Assembly (NCBI GenBank): GCA_032821775.1
Contig: JAVLRN010000014.1
Location: forward strand, 310,001 to 374,000
From: Sanguinoderma infundibulare
Lineage: Eukaryota; Basidiomycota; Agaricomycetes; Polyporales; Polyporaceae
DNA: 64,000 bases
Direction: 5' to 3'
Below the pieces are notes generated by a model, which was given only the letters and a program-made list of their open reading frames with translations, had not been told where the DNA came from and ran no database searches. This document shows, piece by piece, positions 17,660-30,360 of this stretch. Every line of letters begins with the position of its first letter. Within the stretch, counting starts at the first letter, position 1. The position numbers and the translations under genes were made by a program.

Positions 17660-19232
17660 CGCGCTTTATAGGTGTCCATCCCGGCTCCGTTGCCTCCCGA
17701 TTGTGCTATGGACGAGCACGGATTGTGTTTGGCCGTCGAAAGCTTGCGACAATGAGAACCAAACACCCGGGCTTCTGCGGACGCAACGAAGGTCGCATGT
17801 CCTGCCGGACATGGAAATTTCGGACAACCTTGCTTGCGCTACGGTTCCCATTCCAGGCGATTGATACTCCGCGCGTGTCTGCAGATGTTTTTCCTGTCCC
17901 GTGCCCTGACCGGCCTGACCACTATTAGCCGCTATCCTTACTGCTGGCGGCTCCACGGCCCTGGTGACGTTCGAGAATGCGGAGTTTCTCACTGCCCGGT
18001 GCCACTCAGTTGGCCACCCTTCCTCGGATTGATCTTTGCGTGTTTCTATCGCAAAATATTCTCGAGCTAGCCTGTGGAGATGCCCTACTTTCCGGCCAGT
18101 GCGCCTCGTCGTCTGGCGCGACACGGTCCCCTCGATCCGAGTCGCACGGCGTGACAACCTGTCCTGGACCCTCGGCGAAAACGCCATGTAGACGTTCCAA
18201 CCTTTGTCTCATGGTAAAGCGCAAGGCCGTGACACAGCCATATCATTTATTTCGTGCCACTGACGGCCACGCAGAATATAAGCTGAGTGATAGCACAGGG
18301 TGCTAAAAGAGTATCCTTCCAGTTCAAGGAACAGGCGGTGGTGCAGCGAGAACTAATCATCCGGGCCTATGGCATGGCTGCAGCTGCGCCCACATCCTGG
18401 GCTTCCTTTGTCCGAACACCACGGCCAAACATGATGACCGCACGCCGGAAACAGGAAGGACTAGAAAATGTCCTTCGCACGCGTGCTTAACAACAGAGCT
18501 GTTCATGTAAGCGACATCACACATTGTCCGTCTCGGGGACGTTTATTGTCCAGGATGAGACCTGTGGCTCCAGTCGTTCTGGCCGGACACAGATAGCCTT
18601 CATTGGCGCTCTGTGCTGGCTCACAGTACATGCGCATATCATGCCCTCCGCCGCGACGACTGTAGTATACGTCTTTACAGCGGACAGAAAGCCATTCACA
18701 ATGAGTGTGGTCCTCGACCGCAGGGTGTGATAGATCCTTCCCTAGACCTGGTCTGAAGCACAGCGACCCTCATTGTGAAGCGACTCGCCGCCGTGGAGGG
18801 ATTTGCTGTCGTCGTAAGTTGTCCCGAAGGGGCAGAAGTACTAGTACTCACCAGCACCACGAATTCCGGAGAGCACTTGCACAAATAGGATACAGAGTTT
18901 TTTGTCTGTTGGGCCCGACAACGCAGCCGCTTTCCGTCGAGCCGCGTGCCCAGGCAGCATGTCCGTCCGAGCACCGTCCCAGCCCGCCGTTCTTGTCGGG
19001 TCACGGTGGAAGACAAGCATCTCCTAAACGGTAGTTGAATACACAGTAAGCTTTGTGACGTAGAAGCGTTAGAACGGAGTACGACGCAGCCGTCGTCGTG
19101 GAAAACTTGAAAAGGGATGTCGTCGGGAAGCGTCGGGAGGCGCTTGACCCGATTTGGAGGACGGCTTCGCGGACCGGCCCGATGTTGAAAACTCTGAATT
19201 TGACAGAATCTGACCTCCTCCTTCGCTTCTTC
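17660..19232. repeat. Upstream block of zinc-finger locus 1, long near copy of 37062-38572
   Basis: About 1.57 kb matching the block upstream of zinc-finger gene 3 with scattered substitutions and small indels. The minus strand here and at 37151-37640 shows protein-level resemblance to the open frame at 30872-31486 (for example GRKVGHLHRLAREYF and PTEWHRAV against GRRVGWFVQSLSQAY and STEWFMAV). It is therefore a decayed copy of that unknown sequence U. Splice-like signals occur on the minus strand (a GTGAGTACTAGTACT donor near 18852), but no intact reading frame could be assembled. Confidence 0.65.
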
Positions 19233-21192
19233 AGGCTCCATGCCCACTCAGATTGCTTGGCCGTAAATCATATCAGCATGAAATTCCCTTCTAATGCAAA
19301 CCTATGGCTTATTGACGACTGGTCTGTAGCTGGATCACTCCCGCAGCGGATCGCGGTTGGATCATGCATGCTTTACGGCCGCCGCGAGGCAGGTGAGCAA
19401 ACGTAATCTCCCATTATTCGTTACTGCATAAGATATTCTGACTTCTGTTCAGCGATCGAGGTCCAGAGTTGCTTACCGTTCTTCGTGCGTTTCAATTGTG
19501 GTGAGAAATTCTAGCCAGCTGCTCAAGCTTTGAGTACGGTAACCGTCCGAACGACGAGTTTGCACGATGTGCTGTAACTTATTCTGACACGATATCTAGT
19601 ACACAGTAGCAACAGAAGGCCGAACTGCCCAGAACTCGTTCATGCCCTCCGCTCTCAGCATCGCCAGACCCGCGCCTCGCTCATCTTCGTCCAAGTGACG
19701 CTCGCCGCTCGACCCTCCGAGTCTTCATCAGCTCGCATATACGATACTTCGTAGGACTCGAAGCCCCAACCCTGCAACTCGAATCCGATCCACCGCAGCG
19801 ACTCCGCACAAGCGTTCTTGAAGAGTCCCTCTTGGTCCCCGATCACGGTGCGCAATCTGCAAGCCTCCCCGTCCTTGAAGAGCCCGCTGCAGTCCGCGTC
19901 GGACGACGAAGTGTACGTCCGCTCGAACCTTACGAGCAAGTGTGTGAGAGATGTAAAGAGGGGGAGGATCCCCTAGGCAGAGTTCATCCTGAATCTGAGC
20001 ACTGTAAGCCTCTCGCGCGTTGTATCACAACATGGATAGCATGCGCCCGAGTCAACTGGTTGGAAAAGTCTTCCGCATCGAGGAAATCCTCATGACAGCC
20101 GAGAGGTCTGGGGTCAACGTGAAAGATATGATGTGGTTCTGAACGTCCACATTCACGCTCGTTAAGCCTCGGTGACTCGCGCCTGGCGTAGTACTTGGCC
20201 TGGAAATCTGAAAAACGGACGATCAGTTTATTTTCACTCTAGTTAGTACCATGGACCTCACGTCAGAGACCGCTGCATTGACCGGAAAGCGGTTCGGGTC
20301 GGGAATCAAGGGGAAGGTGTCTTGGATTCGCGGGGAGAAGTCGAAGTCGAAGTCGAAGTTCCAGTTTGTGGTCACTACTCTGTGGTGCTTTTGCAGGTAT
20401 AGGTATAGCGCTCGGCATGGCTACAAACTCAATAGCTGGTAAGGCTTCGCGACGGGTTTGGGTCTGTGAAGGCTGGTTTTTTTCGTTTCCGGTCTGGTGG
20501 TGGTCGGAAGGAAAGAGCCGCCAGTTGGGCCGTCTAACTCCGATGTGGCTACGTCCGCTAGACCAATTAGAGAAGTATAGCCTGAATTTATCAACGTGTT
20601 GAGCGATTAATTGCTCCATTGACTTTTAAAATATTACACCGTGAAAACTAGGCCTGCTACGCATGTATGAGGCCGCCCAACGCAAAAAAGAATCAGGAAG
20701 GTATGGAGGAAACAGTGGGCGAGAAATGACGCAGGTACGAGAACAGACTCGAGGGAAAGGATCTCCGGGAGAGGTAGCGCAATCGCCGCACCCAAATTGT
20801 GGATCGCAGCCGCAGAGATTCACGAGCACTCGCGGCTCATATCGAGTTGTGACCGATGGAGAGAAGATGGGGGAGGTGTCGCAGAAGCGGTGATCCCGGG
20901 ATGGGAGTGAACGTCGCAATGCGCGTGCGAACCCGAGACTGGAGGGATTGCGAGCGATGAAGACCTGGCACCCCCGACCGACGGGCGACGAAGCGCGGCC
21001 GCACGTTGACAGCTGACTGGCTGCGGGGAATGTCGATTACGTAGTGTCGCGGAGACGAACGGAAGCCGCGATGGTAGGCAACTGATCGTCTTCCAACCAG
21101 GTGAAGTTGAGCGTACTGAGCTGAGGAGGGGCGAGGTCTTGGATCCGTCTCGCGCGCGCGATGATATTGCTGCATAAGGTAGACGGATCAAA
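19233..21192. other. Interval with one minor open frame, no recognised gene
   Basis: The only protein-like stretch is minus 19655-19939 (94 codons; contains SSDADCSGLFKDGEACRLR and ESLRWIGFELQGWGFESYE), flanked by no clear exons. It may be a fragment of an unknown gene. The rest has no recognisable content apart from the FunK1 3' region near 21190. Confidence 0.3.
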
Positions 21193-23700
21193 TCATCTTG
21201 CCGCAGCAGCGAGAGCAGCCCTCTCTCTTCGCGCCTGACTTCGCGTGCGCATCGTGAACGCGGGCGTAGGTGTTTGGCGCTCCGCCTTGGTCTTGGTCGT
21301 CCGCTGCCGCTTCGCAGGGCGGTCTTCTGCACGGGTTGGCTCCTCCGGAGGAGCAGGACGCTTGTGTCTCCCGGCCGACTTCAGCTTCGGCTTCGCGTTC
21401 GTCCGTTGCCAGTCGGCCTGAGGGGGAGATGGGGGGCATGGCTGCGGAGGGGGAGGGGGAGGCGGAATGCGGTCATCATCGGACCAGCGGGGGTCTTGGG
21501 CATATTCCTCCAGGTGCGCGATCATCCAGCTGTGGTCAGCTAGCCTGCTCGCTTGCTCCCGAACTTCTGCAGAGGGGCCTTTGGAACGCTCCTGCTTCAT
21601 CGCGGCAATCTCTGCATGAAGTTTGGCCCGGAACGCCTCATCTCCCCTGTACTCTGGCTTACGGACGCGACGTGATATCTTCGGGTCGTTCAGGTCCTTG
21701 GGTGGATGCGCAGGAGGTGGGGAACGGGGCAACAATTGTTTGCGCTCGTAGAGCATGACCTTGTAGTGTGCCTTGACGCTCTGAAGCGCGACGTACAGCA
21801 GCTCGTCCATGGGGCTGAGGAACCACAGCGGTGCCGAGCCAAGAAGCGCGAGACATCCGGTGTCCTCGACCGTCACCGACTTCTGTCCGCATGTATGCAT
21901 CTCGTCAGGGCCACCGTAGCGGTGGAAGTAGTTCCTGATCCACGCCGATATGTGGTCGCAGTTGGAGTGGAGGTGTCGGACGGCATGGTAGACGATGACG
22001 TGGATGAACGATTCGAGCTCGTCCGCGATCTTAACGGGGCTCGAAAGACGTTGGAGAAGATTGGCCGACATGAACTGGTAAGTGCCCTGAAAACGGTTTA
22101 ATAGTCATGAAGAGGAAACGACACATGATGACGTACCAAACGGTGGGCCTTCGTAGCTTCCGATGGGGCCTGCAGGTCGTCCACCGACTTCGACAGTTCC
22201 CAGTCGCCGAGGATGCCCGTCCATACCATGGAACCGTCCCCGTCGGGACCGTTATGCTTCACTCTGGGATAGATCATAATATTGCCACTGCTGATGTCGC
22301 AGTGAAGCAACCGCGTCTTGGGGTCAGTCGCCACTCTCGAGTGGGCTATGATGCGAGAAGTGAGCGTTGAGATGAAAACTGTTTGACCGAGTACTCACTT
22401 CGCATGGTGTCTAGTACCACAGAAACGAGCTGTCTGCCATTCTGAAAAGTATCCAAGGGAAGACACACCTCTTTCACCGCAATGCGGTAGTGCGTGTGCG
22501 TCTGGAAAGGGGACGTGGAAGGAGGAGATGAGGACCAGTTGCTCGTCACCGTCACCTGGTCCAGGACGTCACCGTGACAAACAAGAGTCGGGACGCCGTC
22601 GATGCCAGCTGAGTTCAGACGCTGAAGCACGTCTCCCTCCGTATCGATAACCATGTACGACATTCTCCAGACGTCCTTCAGCCACACGAAGCGACCTGTC
22701 TCGTAGTCCAGGGCTACGTAACCACGGGTTCCGCGGCCAACCACACCGTCCGCACGAAATATCGGCCTGCAAACGAGATAGAAGCGCGCCGTTGCGCCGG
22801 AAGACACCTGCAGCCTATAGCGCGGCCAGTCGGCGGCGAGAGAGTCGCGGAAGGAGGTTCGGGCGTATTCGAAAGTAAAGGGACCTTCGAGTTGGCTCTG
22901 CTGCAGGTCGCGCTCGGTGTGATCGACATCGTCGGAGTTCTTTCTAGCCGCGATGTCCATTTGCACGAAGTCGGCGTCGTCTGGAGAGAGTCGAGTGGCG
23001 GTGAGATCGAAACCAAGGGAGGCGGGCTCAAGGCTCGAGAAACGCAAGAGGATGTCACAGAGGGTGGTAGGGTTGTCATAATAGTCCACTAGAGGCGTGA
23101 CGACGAGGCCAGCGCGATCCCAACGAATGAAGCGGAACCTGCGGCCGATGACGAAGAGCATGAATAGGGCAACGCGATGTTGGGCGGCGAAGAGACGCTC
23201 TGTGGCCTCCGAGAGGCGTTTGAATGCTCTCGCTTGAGCGTCCTTGACCGTGTCTTCGTCGTCGTCGAAAGCGCATGGATGGGGATCGAAGGGGTCGGAA
23301 CCGGTGATGGGTCGTGCGAACTGAATGGGAATGAGCTGGTCGGGCCAGGAGCGCGGCTGCTGATCGTGCGCGCATGGTTCGGGGAAAATTGCCGCGTCAA
23401 TCGTAGCCTTGACGCTATCCGATGTAGCAGGTGGATAGTGGGACATAACGCATTTGGAAATGAGTTTGTGTGCATTGACTTCGTTGATCTATTCGGTAAG
23501 TGAGTCTCCACGCCGATAATGCTCTAGCAATTTCGACCCACGAAAACATTTGCAAGCTCCTCGAGGGAAAAATTGTCTGCATTTTTGAGAGCTTTCCAAG
23601 GGTTCTGTGGCGCACGTCTCCTACGAGAGGTGTGGTTGGGGGCGGGAAGAAAGTGGCGGGAGAAGTCGGCGTAGTCCATATACACCGCAGTGTTTGCCAT
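21193..23700 (-). CDS. FunK1-type fungal protein kinase A
   Basis: Member of the FunK1 family, a kinase-like group expanded in Agaricomycetes whose substrates are unknown. Exons in reading order: 23700-23542, 23488-22399, 22345-22137 and 22086-21193; introns of 53, 53 and 50 nt; 783 aa. Visible: N-terminal MANTAVYMDYADFSRHFLP; core FIGRRFRFIRWDRAG-type segment (here FVIGRRFRFIRWDRAG); VPTLVCHGDV; catalytic loop LLHCDISSGNIMI (about 429-441; HRD has become HCD while Asp433 and Asn438 are kept); GDWELS in the DFG position; GTYQFMSANLL; ELESFIHVIVYHAVRH. The C-terminal tail is basic and Pro-rich (RPAKRQRTTKTKAE), resembling a nuclear localisation signal. It is a paralogue of 24772-27398 with identical intron positions. 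A 250-nt piece of exon 2 is copied at 42166-42412. Confidence 0.85.
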
Positions 23701-23799
23701 GATTAGCGGTGATAGCCCGAAGATCAGCAGTAGCTCGAGGATTGTGTGGAGAAGAGATGGTGGTGGTGTGAGTTCAAGTTGATTTGGCGCTTTAATTGT

Positions 23800-24368
23800 C
23801 TTTTCGGCTCTCGGTTTCCGGCGGTTCGCGGAACAGACGCTCGTCACCCAGTTCTTCAACCCCACCAACACCTCCCCGCCTTTCTTCCAAGTTTTCGACC
23901 CCGAGTTCCTCCAGATCCTTGGACCTGAGACAACCATCCGCGTCATTGCGGCGAACCCAAGGTTTTCTTTTGCGCACCAGGCACCGATATGGTTCCGGGA
24001 GACGGACGACGTCTTCTTCGCCAGCCAGAATGGCGGGGCGCTCAGCTTCAGCGACATAGTGTTCGCGTACACGGACGCCCGGGCCCCAGATTGGACACAG
24101 ACGGTCGATGCGGCAGGAAATGTTTATGCTGCATGTGGAGACGGAATACAGATAAGCAGCTCACCGTGTATGGTGGGGATCGTGAGCTCGAGACTAACCG
24201 TGTTTGCAGGTCTGGAATTCGGAGCGCACACTGTTTGGCAAGTTCTTCATTGGGATGACCGCGAATAACCTCATCTTTGCCGGAGACTGTCGACTCCTCA
24301 TCTTCGCCAACACTGTGATATATTCTGCGAACATCGCGGCGAAGTTCAATAGGGTGTCGTTCCCGTGA
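23800..24368 (+). pseudogene. Lactonohydrolase/gluconolactonase (SMP-30 family) remnant
   Basis: One plus-strand frame reads QVFDPEFLQILGPETTIRV, FAHQAPIWFRETDDVFFAS and NGGALSFSDI, the N-terminal part of fungal gluconolactonases. It then jumps to VDAAGNVYAACGDGIQ and, after a putative intron, VWNSERTLFGKFFIGMTANN ... FAGDCRLLIFANT, the C-terminal end. The middle of the beta-propeller is missing (an internal deletion around 24095). No start codon precedes the first part. The expected donor after GDGIQ reads ATAAGC rather than GTAAGC. It lies head to head with FunK1 gene A (ATG at 23700). Family assignment rests on remembered motifs. Confidence 0.6.
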
Positions 24369-24771
24369 AGGCACGCGAGACTGTACTTACCAACCGACGA
24401 GCATCCGGAGCAGATGCCAGTGTAAAACTACGGATGAGAGCGGTTGAATGAAGTGCGCCTCAATGAACGTCCGTTCTGGCCTTTTGCGCTACGTGATGCT
24501 ATTTTACGGCGTCCTGCTCGCCCTTCGTGGCTTTCTTGGAGGAAGGACTCAGAGACGGCCTGAAGTGCACCGTCGTCCTCAAATGGGGGAATTTTTACTG
24601 GAATGCCTCGCCATGGCGATGATGGTAAGAGCCACTCGGACTTGGACCTTCCAAAACCCTCCGCATTACACGTAACATCCATTGTCAAGAAATAAATTCA
24701 ATTCGAAGTTCAACCACTGAAGCACAGCTTGATTTTCCTCTGCCACAGTCAGGTTCACAAGGACCCCCTAT
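24369..24771. other. Short interval, nothing recognised
   Basis: Lies between the lactonohydrolase remnant and the stop codon of FunK1 gene B. It contains only short frames; presumably the 3' region of FunK1 B. Confidence 0.4.
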
Positions 24772-27398
24772 CTACGTAGGGACGATAAGTGGTACATATA
24801 CAGGCTCCAGCATAGATACCCATGTGGGAGGAACCCGGTCCCCGTCAGGATGTTTATCGGTGCCAATGAGCCATCCAGCGGAGTCCACAGCGTCCAAGAA
24901 CGTGTCGATCATAGCAGCATGGTCCATGACTCTGGAAGCTATTTGTCGCTCATCAGAGGTTGGCACCGGCTTGAGCTTCGACTTCACCACTGGGGCATCG
25001 AGTCCACGACGGACCTGAGGCAGGTGGCTACCACGGTTCAAGCCTGGGGCCTTCACCGGGGTCTGTAATACCCCCTGCACTCGAGCCAAAGCCGGGTGAT
25101 GTGCGGCTTGCTCCTCCCATTCCTTGACCTTGTAGTGGAGGGAGAACCAAGGTAGAATGGTGGCAAATAGGTCGTCCAAAGCGCTGTTGAATTCAACTCC
25201 CTTCAAGTTTCCGCCGGGTTGGAGATATTCTAGCTGGCCAAGCTTCATAAGCCTCGTCTTCTTCTCCCTGCAGAAAACGTTGTCCTCGCTGAGGGCGTAA
25301 CTGTCGAAGCAATCCTCGAGCAACTTGGCAACGGTCGCATTCTCCGCAATGTTGGACAAGAGGTAGTGGAGGGCATAGTAAACAACCACGAGCACAAAAG
25401 CCTCCATGTCGTCGGCGATCGTCGAGCGTTTCGGAGTGCTCGAGAGTAGATTAACCGATATAAATTGCCACGTTGCCTACCGGGGTTTATGAACGAATAC
25501 ACTTGAGTGCGATACGATGACTGTACTTACCACACGATCTGGTTGCCTTGCTATCGAGCACCCTACGTCCTCGCTGACGAGCTTCGACTGCTCCCAGTTA
25601 GCTAGGATTCCGCGCCATTTAATGGATGGTCCGCGTTCTTGGTCTTGGATCACTTTCGGACAGATAAGCGTGCTTCTATCGGTAATATCGCGATGCAGCC
25701 GTCCAGACTTGGGCTTGTGATATGCTTGACCATGGGCTTGCAATGAGACATAAGCAAGAGCACAATCCGGAGCTAAATAGACAGTGCTCACCTTCCATGC
25801 AATCCGAAATGACAAAGACAAGTTGCCGCCCACTGTCGAAGCGTGTCAAAGGCATGCAGACCTCCGCAGTGACAAGACGATAGTGTTTCAGCTGGCGAAT
25901 AGGACAGTCAGCGCGAAAGCCGGGGTCGGGGAGGTCCTGGTCATCAGGCTCGAGCGCATCGGACGTGTCGTTGGCTTCGCTCCGAACGGGGTCCGGCGTT
26001 TGAAGGCGGGAGGGAGACGTGGTAGGGACAACGCGGGGAGCAGGTGAAAGCTCCTCTTGGTACCGAGAGTCCCACCACTGCGCGGTGAGCGTAACTTGCT
26101 TGCGAACGTCACCGTGGTAGAGAAGAGTTGGCACGTTCTCCACACCCGCATCATTGAGCGAGGCAAGGATCTCACCTTCTCTCTCGACAAGGTTGTATAA
26201 TGGCCTCCAATAGTCCTTCAGTGACACGAAACATTTGCCCTCCATATCGTATGCGACATACCAACGCGTGCCCGGGCCAATCAGACCATCGACCTTGAGG
26301 ACGGGCTTCCCGACGAGGAACGGGCGCGTGGTTTTGTCACCAATATTGACGAACAGCTTGTAGCGCTGCCATTTGGTGTTCTTGATGGAAGCTGCGAACA
26401 TCTCGCGTGCGTATCGCCAAATGAACCTCTCCAGCGGGAGCTCGCTAGCGGTGAGGTCGCGCTCCTCCTCGCTGAAGTCGAATTTGGTGTCATGAGCCAC
26501 CTTCTCCATCTTGTTCCAGTCTGTTTTCCCCTCTGTGAGACGCGTCGCCGATGGATCAAAGCCAAGCGCGGCCGGACCAAGGTGTGACATGCGCCACAAG
26601 AACTCGAGCAGCAGGTCGGGGTTCTCGTAGTAGTCGACCAGTGGTGAGAAGATCACGCCAGCACGGTCCCATCGGAGGAGGCGAAACTGACGTCCGATGA
26701 TGTAGAGCATGAAGAACCACACACGGTGCTGCCAACCATGGCCCAACTCCATGTACGTCGTAGCCTGGCCTAGGTTCTTCACGCGTTCCTTAGCGTCAGG
26801 GTTTAAGGCAGCCTTATCGCTCCAAGGGTCCTTGCCCGTCGCATTCCCCAGGTCGCTCTTGAACTCTGCAGAAATTACTTGATCCGCGTAGTAGGGGCAG
26901 CCGTTGTCTGGTACGTCGCGGCCAGGTTGGGTCCAAAAGAAACCAGCGTCGATCTTCTGACCTTTGTCGTCTATCGTCTTGGGATCGGGCTTGTCCTGGC
27001 AGATAGCCATGCGCATCCCGGGGATGAGTGGCGATGTTTTCCTGTTGATGACCTTGACCTAGCGGCCAGGTGCGGTGGTTAGACTGTTCTAGGGCCGCAA
27101 ACACGATAAAACTAACCAGGAGGGAAACCACATCCTTTTCCTTCATATCAGCTGCACCTTTAAGCGTTGCGAAGGGGTTCTTGAACTTTGGTCGTGGTGG
27201 GTGTTTGGGACCGGCATGATATGGAAGAAGGCGGTGGAGAAATTCTTCTGTTGAGTCCGTGGCGATAGAGCATCCGTCGATGTCGATGACGGACTGCAAA
27301 CGATAATGTTCAAGGGTAACAGCCCCCGTGCCATTTTTGAGGCTGTCGACATTCCGCGAAACACAGGGTGTCTCCTCAAGATGCGATGGTGGAGACAT
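24772..27398 (-). CDS. FunK1-type kinase B, probable pseudokinase
   Basis: Paralogue of gene A with the same architecture. Exons in reading order: 27398-27117, 27058-25792, 25736-25531 and 25476-24772; introns of 58, 55 and 54 nt; 819 aa. Shared landmarks: FLHRLLPYHAGPKHP region, FMLYIIGRQFRLLRWDRAG, VPTLLYHGDV, ATWQFISVNLL, DDMEAFVLVVVYYALHY. The catalytic loop reads LHRDITDRSTLI (about 530-541): HRD is kept, but the position of the catalytic-loop Asn is Ser538. The DFG-equivalent Asp is replaced by Asn (LANWEQS). Loss of both metal-binding residues suggests little or no phosphotransfer. All splice junctions keep frame, so the gene is structurally intact and may act as a regulator. The C-terminal tail lacks the basic NLS-like stretch of gene A. 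Confidence 0.83.
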
Positions 27399-28986
27399 GA
27401 TGATGAGAGTCGGAGGCAGAACTGAAAAGCCGCCCCTGATGGCATAAGAGTAGGGCCTGCAGCTTCACAATTTCAACAACCGCTCAAGCCTCCGCTTAAT
27501 CTATATACCCATCTGTAGAGAACAATAAGTCGGCTACGTGTGCGGTCAGTGCACAACAGACAGCGCGAGTACGTTGCCTTAGTGGGACGACACGCCCCAA
27601 GTTGCCGGGCGTGCAGGAGTCTGCCCCGGTTGCAAGGCCTACTGGAATGCCCTGCTCTTTTCCGTGCACCTCAAAGTCGCGTAAGCAAGGCAAATACTTA
27701 ACAGCAATCGAGCGAGGAACTCACCTCTGACAAAAGATAAATTAGACACAAGCTTCTTACCCATCTCGAGGTCGGTGGTTGGAGGTCTGCGTCGTCCATA
27801 GTCGAGCTCCCAGGTGCCTGTGAATGCTAAAATTTCCATGCGGACACGTATTGACCTACAAGAGGTGGAAGATTCAAAATATACCGGCAACAGGAACGGC
27901 AACGGGAAAGAGTGGGCACAAGGAACCTGGAACAGGCGGTGGTCACGGTGAGCGAGGCGCATATCCGTGGAGCCTACTTAGTCCGAGCGAATTCGATGGT
28001 GAATAGGAATACTGAATCAATCAGGTCACACTTGGAATGAACCACGGTTTTCGTGTTCTGTATGCTTCCGACGCATCTGCCTCGTTGCTGCAGAGACCCA
28101 GGATGCATCGTAACTGTAGACGGATCAACAGCGCTATATATGGGAGCTGGATGCGCATATCAGTCTGTTGCAGGTTGCAGGGAAACAAAGTTGCTGGAAC
28201 AACTCCATCATAATTAAACGAGTCGAGGGTGAAATGTTCGCGGAAGTTAGAGCTCGACGCCGCCCGGGGCCCTTGCCTCGTGTAAAGTCACGATGGCAGT
28301 AAAGCGTCCTGAAGAACGACGTCAGCCACGGCACCCGCACAGTTCAAGGTGCGTAAACGAGCATTCTACCATGAGGGTACAAAAATTGATTGAAGATAGA
28401 ATCGCAGAGACTGTTGAAGATGCTGGAGCAGCGAAAAGGAAGTAGCAAAAATTCGCGTCATGATGGTGTCCATCATGATAAGCGCGCGATCGAGATAAAG
28501 AATATACTCACTGCTCGGATGCATATCCATGCCATTGCTATCGATTCTTGACCTATCCCCTCGACAATTATGACACACGAGTAAACGACGCTTGAGAATG
28601 ACGCGCAATGTTTTTAATTCGACCTATTACTAACGTGACTGCCGAGGCTCGAGCTATAATTGCAAATCGGAGACCAGGGAACACGCCATTAAAATCGAGT
28701 CGAAATACATCTACAGTGAAAACGGAGAGCAGAAAATAGATGCTAACGATACAAACAGAGGCCAATGATGAAGTGTGACAGTGTATTAAACATGCAACGC
28801 TGTCCGTGAATCGTGATGGTATAGGACGCGAATGGACGACCGGTAATGCAGTGATGATGCCGAGACTACAGATGAGGAGCGTGTCGAGAGGAAATGAATC
28901 AGATGCTAGAATGCCAGTGGGGAGCAGCAGAGGAGACAGAAGAGGAACGAATCAGGGATAGAGAAAGGAGACTGAGCAAGGCGTCT
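27399..28986. other. Interval and 3' flank of zinc-finger gene 2
   Basis: No gene recognised. Bases 28440-28780 contain pieces matching the 3' flanks of the other two zinc-finger loci, including GCGCGCGATCGAGATAAAGA and a GATACAAACAGAGG stretch, so the duplicated block is present here in a more decayed form. 27399-28440 shows only short frames. Confidence 0.45.
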
Positions 28987-30354
28987 TCACAAGCTGCAGC
29001 CCCCGAACGTGTCCTCGTTGGGGCCAGCAACCCACTGTGACGAGTCCGAGGATGGAGTCGACGGCCCCGAGGAGATATTCAACATCGAGTCCCACGGCAA
29101 GAGCGGCTGCGGGCTGCCGAAGTCGAGGAACATTTGTGCATCGAGGAAATCCGTCTGCCCGAGCGGGTCCATCGCGACTGGGGGTGGTGAATGGAGCGTG
29201 AGTGCAGCAGGGTCGACCGTCTCGTTGAATGTGGGGGCCATGAACGCGGGCGCGGGCGCGGGCTGGGCAAGATAATAGTCGAAGCCCGGAACTAAGGGCG
29301 CAAGTGTGCAGTTGTGCGGGACCGCCGCGGGGTGTTGGGGGACCTGGGGGGCGTTGAACTCGAAGCCGTCAGCGAGCTTCTGCCAGAAAGTGAAGACGTC
29401 ATCCTGCTTGAAAGGGACGTAGAGAGGCGCGTTCTCCTGCGGGAAACAGAAATTGGAGGGCGCGTCCTCCACGGGGCCGAGGTACCAGTCCTCGACGACG
29501 GCGGGGCGAGGTTGAGAGGACGATGGACCCCCGACGTCCTGGCGCGCCGCGGACGGTCTTGAGGAGCGGCGGACGGAGACGGGTGGAATGGAGTACGGAG
29601 CGGCTGATTGTCGCACCGCGCGTGAACCACACACGACGTTCGTCCGGTCGCCCACCCGGTCAGCAGCGGCACCAACTGGCCGCTTCCGCTTCTTGTAATT
29701 CGCATCCGTGAACACGGCCCCCACACGGGTGGGCAACAAGACCTTGTTCTTGTCGCGTCTCGCATGGTGATCGTGTTTGCTTCTCCTGTGCTGGATCAGC
29801 CGCGACTGCGTCGTGAATTTCTGTTGACAGGGGAAGATGTGGCCGGCATCATCGATCCACTTGTGAGGGCATACGAAGTATGCATTCCTCCGGCTACATA
29901 AAGGCACCGCGTCAGCAACATAGACAACAATGGACACGACACCCGTGGTACTCACTGGACAGCCAGGATGTGGGCGTTCAGGTTGGACTTCTGAGGGAAG
30001 GAACGGTCTGTGCACTGTGGGCACCACACCTTGCTGGGGGCATCGTCAGTCGCCACATCGCTGCAAAAGTGAGTTGAACCACGTACAATTCACCAGTATG
30101 GAGGTTCATATGGCGACGGAAGTCGTTTCGGCGTGTCACGAGGCCGTTGCAGCCTTCGATGATGCAGCGGTACTACGCACGAACATGCGCGTCAGTCTAT
30201 GCGAATGCGAGCCAGGATGTACATGCAGACGCACCTTATGTGTACCGTCCTCCATGATGACCTCCTCGCAATAATCGAAGGGGTCGCCTCCAAACTTGAC
30301 AGGCTGTTCTTCGTGGGTGGAGGCGGAAGTACCGTGTTGGCGGATGGGTGCCAT
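28987..30354 (-). CDS. C2H2 zinc-finger protein, copy 2 (best-preserved member)
   Basis: Putative transcription factor. Exons in reading order: 30354-30235, 30172-30087, 30033-29956 and 29893-28987; introns of 62, 53 and 62 nt; 396 aa. Start MAPIRQHG, then FGGDPFDYCEEVIMEDGTHK leading straight into finger 1 across intron 1. Finger 1: YRCIIEGC...FRRHMNLHTGE (C-x4-C-x12-H-x3-H, about 43-65). Finger 2: WCPQCTDRSF...AHILAVH, its last His (95) split by intron 3. Finger 3, atypical: C103-x13-C117-x12-H130-x4-H135. A basic linker follows (RRDKNKVLLPT), then a Pro-rich disordered region with VEDWYLGP, an acidic/aromatic stretch and the motif NETVDPAALTLHSPP (about 330). It ends EDTFGGCSL. It resembles copy 1 closely up to and beyond copy 1's stop. 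Confidence 0.85.
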
Positions 30355-30360
30355 ATTTTG

